A DNA stretch of 64,000 nt from Marinicella marina (GTDB lineage Bacteria > Pseudomonadota > Gammaproteobacteria > Xanthomonadales > Marinicellaceae): positions 310,001 to 374,000 of the forward strand of contig NZ_JASJNC010000007.1 in the NCBI RefSeq assembly GCF_030065545.1, read 5' to 3'. A program made the translations under genes and the position numbers. The notes under the pieces were generated by a model, which had not been told where the DNA came from, made no database searches, and was given only the letters and a program-made list of their open reading frames with translations. The number at the start of each line of letters is the position of its first letter. Within the stretch, counting starts at the first letter, position 1. Positions 16,671 through 25,299 of the stretch are shown here, piece after piece.

Positions 16671-18110
16671 TCAGTTAACTGTGGTTTTGGTTTTTAAAGG
16701 GTAAGCCCCACCATACTGAGCCAATAGACCCGCTCCAGCGCCCGCATTGGTAAACCTAAAGAAAGTGACACCAGTGATAGGAATGCCTTGCACTTGGTGT
16801 GCTTCGTCATTGACATCTCGACCGCTGATAGGCCTTGAATCAAGAAATTCGATACTCATATAGCCATTCTCTGTGGCTTGAGGTTCCACCACTGAATAAA
16901 TCGTTCTGAAATTCTCTGAACCGGTGATCCCAGCCATCACTTGGGTGGGTTGCCCCGGATATGGCCGTATGATTGAATGCACAAAGACACTGCCACAAAT
17001 CGAAAGATTAGGCTGCGGAGGTATTGGACCAGCAATACCACCAGCAGGAACATCTTCTGTAGACTCCCTATCATAAATTTCAGTTAATATCTCAATGCCA
17101 CCGTAAAAACTGGAGGGTAAGTCATCTGTCTGACAGTTTTCAACCTCAATGGCATTCACATTGTAAGGCGCTAAAAAGTAAGGAAAAGGGTCGACCGTAG
17201 CTGTCCAATAAAATCTTCGGGTGGGTTGGGTATAAACCACATCTGTTTTTCCTGCAACAATAGCGTCCAAGACATAAGTACTGATTACTTTGTCGCTCAT
17301 CAACACTGCGCTGACCGCATCGATGCCGCTGTTAAATTCCAAACTGTATTGATCATTACCATCAATCACAACTGCTTCATTCTTGGCCGAATCAAGAGAA
17401 AACACATGATCTGACGGCTCAACATGGAAAGTTTGATCTTCGGCATAAAAGTCTGACAAAGCCATGACAGGCACCGAATAATTGATACCCTCAGCAACAT
17501 CAATGAGATCAGCAGCAGCCATCAAACCGCCAGAAGGGGGTTCAAGACCACTTTGTGGATTTGTTGACCAGACACCACCCTCATCCCAAGCAGCCTCAAA
17601 TAAAGCGCAATCTGCAGGTACTCCAACTCCCCCATGATCAGCCGCTGCGAAAAAAGAGGTATCCTCGGGAATTGAAGCCATTTCTAGTATTTCAATGTAT
17701 CCCTCTCTTGTTCTAGAAACCCCCAGTGGCCCTGTTCTTACGTTGGACAGTGTTACCTCTTGTTCGCTACTGGTTATGCCGGTACTACACGATGAATCAT
17801 AGGCAGAATGATACACCGATGGATTATCGGCACTTGAGGTATAGCGACCCAACACAAATGACCAGGTATCATGGGCACCTAAATAAACATTGTATGAAAG
17901 CACAGAATAGCCGTTTAAGCCTTCTCTGAGGTGAATTTTTATGGCTTTCCCCTGAGCGGTGGTGTTGGTTACAGTCACCAATGTATTGAGGTTGTTGTTA
18001 ATGGTGTAGTAAGGAATTAACAACACCTCTCCAAAGCCTTTGTGATTGACAAAAACAGCGGATGCATGACAAGTCATGATTAACAAAACAATTGTTAGGT
18101 ATTTTTTCAT
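16671..18110 (-). CDS. Secreted protein of unknown function, tandem paralog 1
   Basis: 479 residues from ATG 18110 (MKKYLTIVLLIMTCHASAV, a clear signal peptide); a TTG 30 bases upstream would add a lysine-rich extension. Conserved blocks are GFGEVLLIPYYTINNNLNTL, VTVTNTT, AIKIHLREGLNGYSVLSYNV, TDVVYTQPTRRFYW and VTFFRFTNAGAGAGLLAQYG. It shares full-length collinearity with the next two genes, so the set arose by tandem duplication. No catalytic motif is apparent. Beta-rich composition fits a secreted or surface structural protein. Confidence 0.83.
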   Translation of the reverse strand: MKKYLTIVLLIMTCHASAVFVNHKGFGEVLLIPYYTINNNLNTLVTVTNTTAQGKAIKIHLREGLNGYSVLSYNVYLGAHDTWSFVLGRYTSSADNPSVYHSAYDSSCSTGITSSEQEVTLSNVRTGPLGVSRTREGYIEILEMASIPEDTSFFAAADHGGVGVPADCALFEAAWDEGGVWSTNPQSGLEPPSGGLMAAADLIDVAEGINYSVPVMALSDFYAEDQTFHVEPSDHVFSLDSAKNEAVVIDGNDQYSLEFNSGIDAVSAVLMSDKVISTYVLDAIVAGKTDVVYTQPTRRFYWTATVDPFPYFLAPYNVNAIEVENCQTDDLPSSFYGGIEILTEIYDRESTEDVPAGGIAGPIPPQPNLSICGSVFVHSIIRPYPGQPTQVMAGITGSENFRTIYSVVEPQATENGYMSIEFLDSRPISGRDVNDEAHQVQGIPITGVTFFRFTNAGAGAGLLAQYGGAYPLKTKTTVN

Positions 18111-18196
18111 GGATTTTTTCTTTTTCCTGCTGTGACCCAATAATCACTGCTCTAAATTAGAGGTGCTAGACTTTCATTCCCTGTTGGCGGTTCAAG

Positions 18197-18856
18197 CTAT
18201 TTGACATTCAATGAGATGTTGGAAATGTCAATTTCAGGTTCTGGGATGGATTTCTTCTCGACAATTTTTTTACCCGCTTCATCCAAACTCAATGCATCGG
18301 TAGGAATGTCAGGCGTTTCGATTTTTTTGTGATGCACAATGATGGAACCCGGTTCATCCACTGTTAATTGACTGAGATCTATATCTGGTATTTCCACTTC
18401 CTTAGTCATGACGATGGGTTCCTCTGTGTCATCAATGGCAATGTGGTCAACATCAACTTCAGGAGGGTCAGGCTGCGGTTTGTCTTCCAACTTATCGAAA
18501 TCAACGTCGACTTTGATGTGAGAGGTCTCAATGTGACGCTCGGGTTGTTTGACTGGCCTCAAGATAACCGTACCTGGATCATTCAATTCCCAATCATCCA
18601 CGCCCAGTGGTTTTTCTTCTACCACATTTTTAACCAGTGAAACCCGGATGCCGGCTTTTTTCAATACCGCCCTGAGCTGACTGGCCTTTTCCATGGGTAG
18701 TTCTTTTTTTAGCGTCCGTTCCTTGCCATCAAACATGACTTCCACCTTGTTAGGTGGCAATTTGAACAGCTTAGAAAAATTACTTTTAGCGCGCGCCACA
18801 TCCACTCCCCTGATGGTTTTGCCCTTAAAAGTTATTTTAAATGTCGGTTCGCTCAT
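18197..18856 (-). CDS. Protein with small N-terminal domain and tandem acidic repeats, function unknown
   Basis: 219 residues. Residues 1-78 form a compact basic domain (FKITFKGKTIRGVDVARAK, LFKLPPNKVEVMFDGKERTL, LRAVLKKAGIRVSLV) that resembles an N-terminal module seen in several uncharacterised gammaproteobacterial proteins. The rest is acidic and repetitive: about 24-residue units near 90-110, 139-162, 163-186 and 187-211, each with a core like D(E/D)(P/A)G..I(V/I)..K followed by E.PDI or E.PEI. No signal peptide or transmembrane helix, so probably cytoplasmic. It overlaps the start region of the upstream acyltransferase 3' end by 20 bases, suggesting co-expression. Confidence 0.75.
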   Translation of the reverse strand: MSEPTFKITFKGKTIRGVDVARAKSNFSKLFKLPPNKVEVMFDGKERTLKKELPMEKASQLRAVLKKAGIRVSLVKNVVEEKPLGVDDWELNDPGTVILRPVKQPERHIETSHIKVDVDFDKLEDKPQPDPPEVDVDHIAIDDTEEPIVMTKEVEIPDIDLSQLTVDEPGSIIVHHKKIETPDIPTDALSLDEAGKKIVEKKSIPEPEIDISNISLNVK

Positions 18857-19724
18857 AAAAATCCTTTATTTTCTTATCTTGTTTATACCACAAATTTTCG
18901 CTCCATTTAAAGAGTTCTGTCTTGAAATTCTCATCAACTTGGTAGTTTTTGCTCAAAAGCGATTCAGGAATAACAATTTTTTCACAAAACACCACAGCTT
19001 CTTTGAAATCTCCACACAGATACTGCCAGACAGTCGGTGGCTTGGGTCGATAAATCACACTGACCAACAACATTTGTTTGATTTGCTCTCCCATCGAGCC
19101 CATGACGTAACCAATGCCACCTGCTTTGGGTTTTAACAAATATTGATACGGAGATGCTTGTTTGGCATGTTTGGCCAGTGTAAAGCGGGTGCCCTCAACA
19201 AAATTAATCACTGATGTTGGAAAATGTTTGAACTTTTCACAAGACTTTTTGGTGCGCTCCATGTCTTTACCGCGCAGCTGAGGATTTTTTTGTAAAAACC
19301 CCCTGCTGTAACGTTTCATGAAAGGAAAATCCAAAGCCCACCAGGCCAAGCCTAGAAACGGCACCCATATGAGTTGTTGTTTCAGAAAAAATTTTAAAAA
19401 AGGTATTTGTTTATTAAACACGGCTTGGATAATGGGTATGTCCGCGGTGGCTTGATGGTTGGCAACCACCAGGTACCATTGCTGTTTTGACAAGTCTGGA
19501 AAATCAATGGCTTTGATGGTGTTGCCATGTAACAAGCGGTGAAAGTGGGTATTGATGGCGATCCAAGACTCTGCAATCAAAATCAACAACCTAGATAAGA
19601 TTACTCGAACAGCAGTGATGGGGATGATGAGTTTCAACAGCGCAAATACCATCAACAAAGTCACCATGATCACCGTGTTGGCGATAAACACTACGGCAGC
19701 AATCACTCCTTTTAAATGCTTCAT
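18837..19724 (-). CDS. 1-acylglycerol-3-phosphate acyltransferase-like membrane protein (YihG type)
   Basis: 295 residues with a hydrophobic N-terminus (about 5-55) and an LPLAT/PlsC domain. The HX4D motif is VANHQATADI, the glycerol-phosphate loop is near FPFMKRYSRGFL, and the VEGTR motif follows at FVEGTRFT. KPKAGGIGYVMGSMG matches the C-terminal PlsC region. The order and spacing resemble E. coli YihG, which acts as a lysophosphatidate acyltransferase paralog. It likely modifies phospholipid acyl chains at the inner membrane. First of a two-gene leftward unit. Confidence 0.83.
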   Translation of the reverse strand: MKHLKGVIAAVVFIANTVIMVTLLMVFALLKLIIPITAVRVILSRLLILIAESWIAINTHFHRLLHGNTIKAIDFPDLSKQQWYLVVANHQATADIPIIQAVFNKQIPFLKFFLKQQLIWVPFLGLAWWALDFPFMKRYSRGFLQKNPQLRGKDMERTKKSCEKFKHFPTSVINFVEGTRFTLAKHAKQASPYQYLLKPKAGGIGYVMGSMGEQIKQMLLVSVIYRPKPPTVWQYLCGDFKEAVVFCEKIVIPESLLSKNYQVDENFKTELFKWSENLWYKQDKKIKDFYERTDI

Positions 19725-19837
19725 AGCTGGGTCCCAATTCTCATCATGTCAGCATCATACGAGCTGAAAGCTTAATTTCAAGTAAAAAAGGGCAATAATA
19801 TCGATTTTCGGTGGACTTTTAGCGAAAAAAATAGATA

Positions 19838-19869
19838 ATATATCTCTTTATCCGTATTGAGAGATATAT
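19838..19869 (+). promoter_or_regulatory. 10-base inverted repeat in the metK leader (putative operator)
   Basis: ATATATCTCT (19838-19847) and its exact complement AGAGATATAT (19860-19869) flank a 12-base spacer, ending 6 bases before the metK ATG. The left arm overlaps a plausible -10 (TAATAT, 19836-19841, 18 bases after TGGACT), and the right arm covers the SD-like GAGAG. It could be a repressor operator (for example of the ArsR-type SahR/SamR regulators of the SAM cycle) or an RNA hairpin hiding the ribosome site. Confidence 0.5.
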
Positions 19870-19875
19870 ATAATC

Positions 19876-21033
19876 ATGAGCAACTACTTATTCACCTCTG
19901 AATCTGTATCAGAAGGTCATCCAGACAAAGTCGCTGACCAAATTTCTGATGCGGTATTAGACGCCATCATCAAAGATGACCCCAAAGCCCGTGTGGCCTG
20001 TGAGACCATGGTCAAAACTGGCACCGCCATTGTTTCTGGTGAAATCACCACCAACACTTGGATTGACTTAGATGATTTGGTCAGGAAAGTCATCATTGAC
20101 ATCGGTTATGACAATTCAGATGTCGGCTTTGATGGTAACAGTTGTGCTGTCATGTCTCTCATTGGTAAACAATCACACGACATCAACATGGGTGTTGATC
20201 GCCAAAGCCCTGAAGAACAAGGCGCTGGCGACCAAGGTTTGATGTTTGGTTATGCCTCAAACGAAACCGACGTGTTGATGCCAGCACCCATCACTTATTC
20301 TCACTTGTTGGTGCAAAAACAGGCCGAAGTCAGAAAGAATGGTGGCCTGAGCTGGTTGCGTCCAGATGCCAAATCACAACTGACTTTCCGTTATGAAAAC
20401 AACAAACCAGTGGCCATTGATGCGGTGGTGTTATCCACCCAACACAACCCTGAAGTTTCTTTGGCTGATTTGCGCGAAGGTGTGATGGAAGAAATCATCA
20501 AACCTGTTCTACCAGCTGATTGGATTGATAACAACACCAAGTTTCACATCAACCCAACTGGCAATTTTGTTATCGGTGGCCCAGTGGGTGACTGTGGCTT
20601 AACCGGACGTAAAATCATTGTTGATACATATGGCGGTATGGCTCGACATGGCGGTGGTGCATTTTCTGGCAAAGACCCATCGAAAGTTGATCGCTCTGCG
20701 GCTTATGCTTGTCGTTATGTGGCAAAAAACATTGTCGCAGCTGGTTTGGCTGAACGCTGTGAAATTCAAGTATCTTACGCCATTGGCGTGGCTGAACCCA
20801 CTTCTATCAGCGTCACCACTTTCGGCACAAATAAAGTTGCTGAAGAAAAAATTGAACAATTGGTCCGAGAACATTTTGACCTGAGACCATATGGCATCAT
20901 CACCAGCTTAGATTTGTTGCGCCCCATTTACCAAAAAACTGCAGCTTACGGCCACATGGGTCGTGAAGATGCAGATTTCACATGGGAACGCACCGATAAA
21001 GCAGAGTTGCTGCGCTCAGAAGCCGGACTTTAA
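19876..21033 (+). CDS. metK: S-adenosylmethionine synthetase
   Basis: 385 residues, the standard length. Makes S-adenosylmethionine from methionine and ATP. Signatures are [33 protein letters not shown] (ATP binding), [20 protein letters not shown] and [20 protein letters not shown] (phosphate binding). It is the first gene of metK-ahcY-metF, which together run the activated methyl cycle. The leader carries a perfect inverted repeat rather than a recognisable riboswitch. Confidence 0.97.
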   Translation: MSNYLFTSESVSEGHPDKVADQISDAVLDAIIKDDPKARVACETMVKTGTAIVSGEITTNTWIDLDDLVRKVIIDIGYDNSDVGFDGNSCAVMSLIGKQSHDINMGVDRQSPEEQGAGDQGLMFGYASNETDVLMPAPITYSHLLVQKQAEVRKNGGLSWLRPDAKSQLTFRYENNKPVAIDAVVLSTQHNPEVSLADLREGVMEEIIKPVLPADWIDNNTKFHINPTGNFVIGGPVGDCGLTGRKIIVDTYGGMARHGGGAFSGKDPSKVDRSAAYACRYVAKNIVAAGLAERCEIQVSYAIGVAEPTSISVTTFGTNKVAEEKIEQLVREHFDLRPYGIITSLDLLRPIYQKTAAYGHMGREDADFTWERTDKAELLRSEAGL

Positions 21034-21075
21034 CCTTTAATCTTAACCACACAAAACAAACATACGAGAAATATT

Positions 21076-22497
21076 ATGACAACAGAAACAGTAAAGAACA
21101 TTCAACCAGACTATGTAATCGCCGATATTGGCTTGGCAGAATTTGGTCACAAAGAAATCAGAATTGCCGAAACTGAAATGCCAGGTTTGGTACAAATTCG
21201 TGAAGAATACAAAGGCAAGCAGCCCCTCAAGGGTGCGCGTATTGCAGGTTCATTGCACATGACCATTCAGACCGCTGTATTGATTGAATCTCTGCGTGCT
21301 TTAGGTGCAGAAGTGAGATGGGCATCTTGCAACATCTATTCAACCCAAGACCATGCAGCAGCTGCTATGGCTGACCAAGACATTCCAGTTTTCGCGGTCA
21401 AAGGCGAAACTTTAGAAGAATATTGGGAATACACCCACCGCATCATGGAATGGCATGATGGCGGCGCTCCCAACATGATTTTGGACGATGGCGGTGATGC
21501 CACCATGTTATTAATCCTCGGCAGCAAAGCGGAAAAAGATGCCAGCATCTTGGATAACCCAGGTTCAGAAGAAGAAACTTTCCTGTTTGCTTCAATCAAA
21601 AAACGATTAGCCACCAACCCAGGTTGGTACACAAAAACTTTGGCCTCAATCCAGGGTGTAACTGAAGAAACCACCACTGGTGTTAAACGTTTGTATGACA
21701 TGGCAAAATCAGGTGACTTACCATTCCCAGCGATTAACGTGAACGATTCTGTTACCAAATCAAAATTTGATAACTTGTATGGTTGTCGCGAGTCATTGGT
21801 TGACGCCATCAAACGCGCCACAGACGTCATGATTGCTGGTAAAAAAGCAGTGGTTTGTGGTTTTGGTGATGTGGGTAAAGGTTCAGCTGCTTCTTTGCGT
21901 GCGCTGGGCGCCATTGTGTCTGTCACCGAAGTCGATCCAATTTGTGCCCTTCAGGCATCAATGGAAGGTTACCCGGTTGTTACATTGGAAGATGTGGTAG
22001 CTGACGCTGATATTTTTGTTACTGCAACAGGTAACTACCAAATCATCACATTTGACCACATGAAAGCCATGAAAGATGAGGCCATCGTATGTAACATTGG
22101 ACACTTCGACAACGAAATTGACGTGGCTTCAATCGAAAAACATTGCAAGTGGGACTCAATCAAAGACCAAGTTGATCACGTGGAATTTGATGACGGCAAG
22201 AAAATCATTCTTTTGGCCAGAGGTCGTTTGGTTAACTTGGGTTGTGGCACAGGTCACCCAAGCTTTGTTATGTCCAACTCTTTCACCAACCAAGTATTGG
22301 CTCAGATCGAGTTGTACCAAGACGGTGATAAATACCAAAATGACGTCTATGTATTACCTAAACACTTGGATGAGAAAGTGGCTAAATTACACTTGGAGCG
22401 AGTCGGTGCCAAACTGACCACCTTGAGCGATAACCAAGCCAAGTACATTGGTGTTGAAGTTGAAGGCCCATACAAGCCTGAACACTACAGATACTGA
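21076..22497 (+). CDS. ahcY: Adenosylhomocysteinase
   Basis: 473 residues. NAD-dependent hydrolysis of S-adenosylhomocysteine to homocysteine and adenosine. Visible are the substrate residues in [16 protein letters not shown] and [14 protein letters not shown], the NAD Rossmann loop [20 protein letters not shown], and GHFDNEID plus the C-terminal [10 protein letters not shown]. The roughly 40-residue insertion around residues 155-190 is typical of the longer bacterial form. It starts 42 bases after metK; a strong terminator lies 33 bases after its stop. Confidence 0.97.
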   Translation: MTTETVKNIQPDYVIADIGLAEFGHKEIRIAETEMPGLVQIREEYKGKQPLKGARIAGSLHMTIQTAVLIESLRALGAEVRWASCNIYSTQDHAAAAMADQDIPVFAVKGETLEEYWEYTHRIMEWHDGGAPNMILDDGGDATMLLILGSKAEKDASILDNPGSEEETFLFASIKKRLATNPGWYTKTLASIQGVTEETTTGVKRLYDMAKSGDLPFPAINVNDSVTKSKFDNLYGCRESLVDAIKRATDVMIAGKKAVVCGFGDVGKGSAASLRALGAIVSVTEVDPICALQASMEGYPVVTLEDVVADADIFVTATGNYQIITFDHMKAMKDEAIVCNIGHFDNEIDVASIEKHCKWDSIKDQVDHVEFDDGKKIILLARGRLVNLGCGTGHPSFVMSNSFTNQVLAQIELYQDGDKYQNDVYVLPKHLDEKVAKLHLERVGAKLTTLSDNQAKYIGVEVEGPYKPEHYRY

Positions 22498-22530
22498 TGT
22501 CAGCTCAACACATCAATTGAGTTTGAAATT

Positions 22531-22558
22531 AAAAGCCAGGCTTCAGTCTGGCTTTTTT
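22531..22558 (+). terminator. Rho-independent terminator between ahcY and metF
   Basis: AAAGCCAG (22532-22539) pairs with CTGGCTTT (22548-22555) around an 8-base loop and runs into a T6 tract. It stands only 28 bases before the metF start on the same strand, so metF is expressed by read-through or from a promoter inside the region. Confidence 0.85.
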
Positions 22559-22585
22559 ATTACCTGAAAAGCATAGGAATAAAAA

Positions 22586-23425
22586 ATGAATAAGAAAAAC
22601 CATTTTGGACTGAGCTTTGAGTTCTTTCCGCCAAAAAGCAAAGAGCAAAAAGTCGTGCTGTTAGACACCCAAGCCAAATTACGTCAGCTCAACCCTGACT
22701 TCTTTTCAGTGACTTTTGGTGCTGGCGGCTCAACCATCAGTGCCACGGCCGACACCGTGATTGAGTTGAACAAACACGAAACACCCAAAGTGATTCCCCA
22801 CCTTTCATGCATGGGGGGCACACCCAAGGAAATTCAAGATTTATTGCAAATGTACCTGGACAACGGCATCACAGATATTTTGGCTCTGCGCGGTGATGTG
22901 CACTCAGGCATGGGCTCAGTGGGCTATTTCCGGTATGCCAATGAATTGATTGAGTTCATCCATGAAAAATATCCCGATACATTCAATATCACCGTGGGCT
23001 GTTATCCTGAGGTGCATCCAGAGACTGAAAGCTTTGAGTCTGAGATCAAGTATTTCAAACAAAAAGTCGATGCTGGGGTAGATCGGGCTATCACCCAGTT
23101 TTTCTTTAACCCTGATGCTTATTTTAATTTTGTTGACCACTGTGAAAAAGCCGGCGTTGACACTTCCATTACACCCGGTATCATGCCAATCACCAATTAC
23201 AGCAACATCAAGAGATTTTGTGGCTTCTGTGGCACAGACATGCCGCGGTGGTTACAGTACAAGCTAGAAAGCTATGGTGATGACCGCAAGTCAATTCAAC
23301 AATTTGGCACCGAATTCACCATCAAACTCTGTCAACAATTATTAGACCAAGGCGTTCCAGGCATTCACTTTTACACCCTCAATAGAGCCAAAGCGACCTT
23401 GGACGTGGTTAAGGCGCTGTCATAA
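22586..23425 (+). CDS. metF: 5,10-methylenetetrahydrofolate reductase
   Basis: 279-residue FAD enzyme that makes 5-methyltetrahydrofolate, the methyl donor for methionine synthase. Motifs are LSFEFFPPKS at the start, FFSVTFGAGGST, PHLSCMGG, DILALRGD, VGCYPEVHPE, and ITQFFFNPDAYFNFV, with GIMPITNYSNIKRF near the C-terminus. It completes the methyl-cycle group with metK and ahcY. A terminator just upstream allows separate control. Confidence 0.95.
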   Translation: MNKKNHFGLSFEFFPPKSKEQKVVLLDTQAKLRQLNPDFFSVTFGAGGSTISATADTVIELNKHETPKVIPHLSCMGGTPKEIQDLLQMYLDNGITDILALRGDVHSGMGSVGYFRYANELIEFIHEKYPDTFNITVGCYPEVHPETESFESEIKYFKQKVDAGVDRAITQFFFNPDAYFNFVDHCEKAGVDTSITPGIMPITNYSNIKRFCGFCGTDMPRWLQYKLESYGDDRKSIQQFGTEFTIKLCQQLLDQGVPGIHFYTLNRAKATLDVVKALS

Positions 23426-23513
23426 TAAAGCATTTAAGAATAAGCTAATATTGGCTGTAATTAATCACCAAAATAACCTAAAATTTGTCGCTTAAAATTA
23501 GCTGAAAAAAGTC

Positions 23514-25193
23514 ATGAGTATTGCCAACAATTTAAGACCTGATACATTACGACAAGCCATCATTGGTGTGGATGCACCGTTTTGTACGCCATTCGGTCAA
23601 CGACTGATGACTTACTGCGACTACACAGCTTCAGGCCGTACCTTAAACTTCATTGAAAAGTATTTGATGAAGTTACAGCGACACTACGCCAACACCCATA
23701 CCGAAGATGACATGACCGGGCGTTCAATGACTCGCTTGTTACATGACGCAGAAGAATGCATCAAGGCGGCTGTTGGTGCTGATGAAAATGACCGCATCAT
23801 TTGTGTCGGTACAGGGGCCACAGGGGCCATCAATAAGATCCAACAAATTCTGGGAACTTACTTGCCACCTGCCACGCGGGCACAGATAGAACACTCTGCT
23901 GATTGTGATTTGGATAAAATCAAAGCACAATCTCCGGTGATTTTTGTTGGACCTTACGAACACCACAGCAATGAAATATCATGGCGCGATGGTTTGTGTG
24001 AGGTGGTGGAACTTGATTTGGATGAAGCCGGTCATGCAGACTTGAGTCAACTGGCAGCGTATTTGAGTAAACCAGAATACCAAAATCGGGTAAAAATTGG
24101 CTCATTTTCAGCAGCCTCAAACGTCACTGGTTTGATCTCACACAACCGAAAAATAGCCCGGTTGTTACACCAACACGGCGCCTTGGCCTTTTTTGATTAT
24201 GCGGCCAGCGCACCTTATGTAGACATTAACATGCACCCTGAGGACGACCCAGAGGGTTACTACGATGCGGTGTTTATCTCACCACATAAATTTTTGGGTG
24301 GACCCGGCTCGACCGGTGTTTTGGTCTTCAATAAAAACCTATACCAATCGAACTTACAGCCCACGGTATCTGGTGGTGGTACAGTGAGTTACGTGGCCAG
24401 ACATGAACATGATTTTTTTGATGACATCGAAGAACGTGAAAAGGCTGGCACCCCGGGTGTGTTACAGATCATGCGTGCTGCACTGTGTTTTGAAGTCAAA
24501 GAAAAATTCGGCGTTGAGCAAATTCACAGCATCGAACAACAATGGCTAAAACAGGCGTTTGATGTATGGAAGGCTCACCCCAGGATTGAAATTTTGGGGG
24601 ATCAAAACCCAGAGAATCGAGTGGGCATTGTTTCTTTCAACATCAAGACCGCCTCAGGTAAATACCTGCACCCAAAATTCATCACCGTTTTGTTGAATGA
24701 CTTGTTTGGCATTCAATCCAGAGCAGGCTGTTCATGCGCAGGACCCTATGGCCATCAATTACTCGATATAGATGAGGAAACATCAGAGCAATACCGTGCA
24801 TTGATTAAACAAGGGTATCACGGCATCAAACCAGGCTGGTGCCGCATTGGCTTTCATTACATCATGGATGAACCTGAGGTGCAGTACATCATAGATTGTG
24901 TGAATTTCATCGCCGATAATGGGGCTGAGTTTTTACCGTGGTATAAATTCTGCCTCAAACAAGCCTGTTGGCAGCACATCAATGACGATGGCAGCTGTCC
25001 TGAACTGTCTTTAGAAGAAGCTTTTAAACAAGACACCGATAACCCACAACCACTCTCAGCTATGCTGAGGAAATCACTGTATCAACAATTTCTACAAGAG
25101 GCTGAACGGTTGAAAACTGAAGCCAAGTCGCTGCCAGTGAGGGCCACTCAATCGATACCTGAAATTGAACATTTGAATCAATTTATTGTCTGA
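23514..25193 (+). CDS. Class V aminotransferase-fold PLP enzyme (cysteine desulfurase-like)
   Basis: 559 residues, longer than IscS/SufS-type enzymes (about 400) because of C-terminal extension. The NifS-like core shows CDYTASGRTLNFIEKYLM at the start, CVGTGATGAINKI, GPYEHHSNEISWRDG, FDYAASAPYVDI and the PLP lysine in FISPHKFLGGPGSTG. SRAGCSCAGPYGHQLL contains the conserved cysteine loop used for sulfur transfer in group II desulfurases. The last 100 residues have no recognised domain. The substrate is not known; it follows metF by 88 bases, so a sulfur amino acid role is an inference. Confidence 0.8.
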   Translation: MSIANNLRPDTLRQAIIGVDAPFCTPFGQRLMTYCDYTASGRTLNFIEKYLMKLQRHYANTHTEDDMTGRSMTRLLHDAEECIKAAVGADENDRIICVGTGATGAINKIQQILGTYLPPATRAQIEHSADCDLDKIKAQSPVIFVGPYEHHSNEISWRDGLCEVVELDLDEAGHADLSQLAAYLSKPEYQNRVKIGSFSAASNVTGLISHNRKIARLLHQHGALAFFDYAASAPYVDINMHPEDDPEGYYDAVFISPHKFLGGPGSTGVLVFNKNLYQSNLQPTVSGGGTVSYVARHEHDFFDDIEEREKAGTPGVLQIMRAALCFEVKEKFGVEQIHSIEQQWLKQAFDVWKAHPRIEILGDQNPENRVGIVSFNIKTASGKYLHPKFITVLLNDLFGIQSRAGCSCAGPYGHQLLDIDEETSEQYRALIKQGYHGIKPGWCRIGFHYIMDEPEVQYIIDCVNFIADNGAEFLPWYKFCLKQACWQHINDDGSCPELSLEEAFKQDTDNPQPLSAMLRKSLYQQFLQEAERLKTEAKSLPVRATQSIPEIEHLNQFIV

Positions 25194-25299
25194 CACAGAC
25201 GGTATACCTGAAAGTTAAAAATATACCTCATTGCATGTTTTTCATGTTTTGTTGATACCATAACTGTCAAGCTTATGGCATTAACAATTGATTTGAAAA

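Noticed and set aside
19801-19875. SAM riboswitch upstream of metK
   Set aside because: The leader is short and contains only a simple inverted repeat; none of the conserved cores of SAM-I, SAM-II or SAM/SAH motifs is visible.
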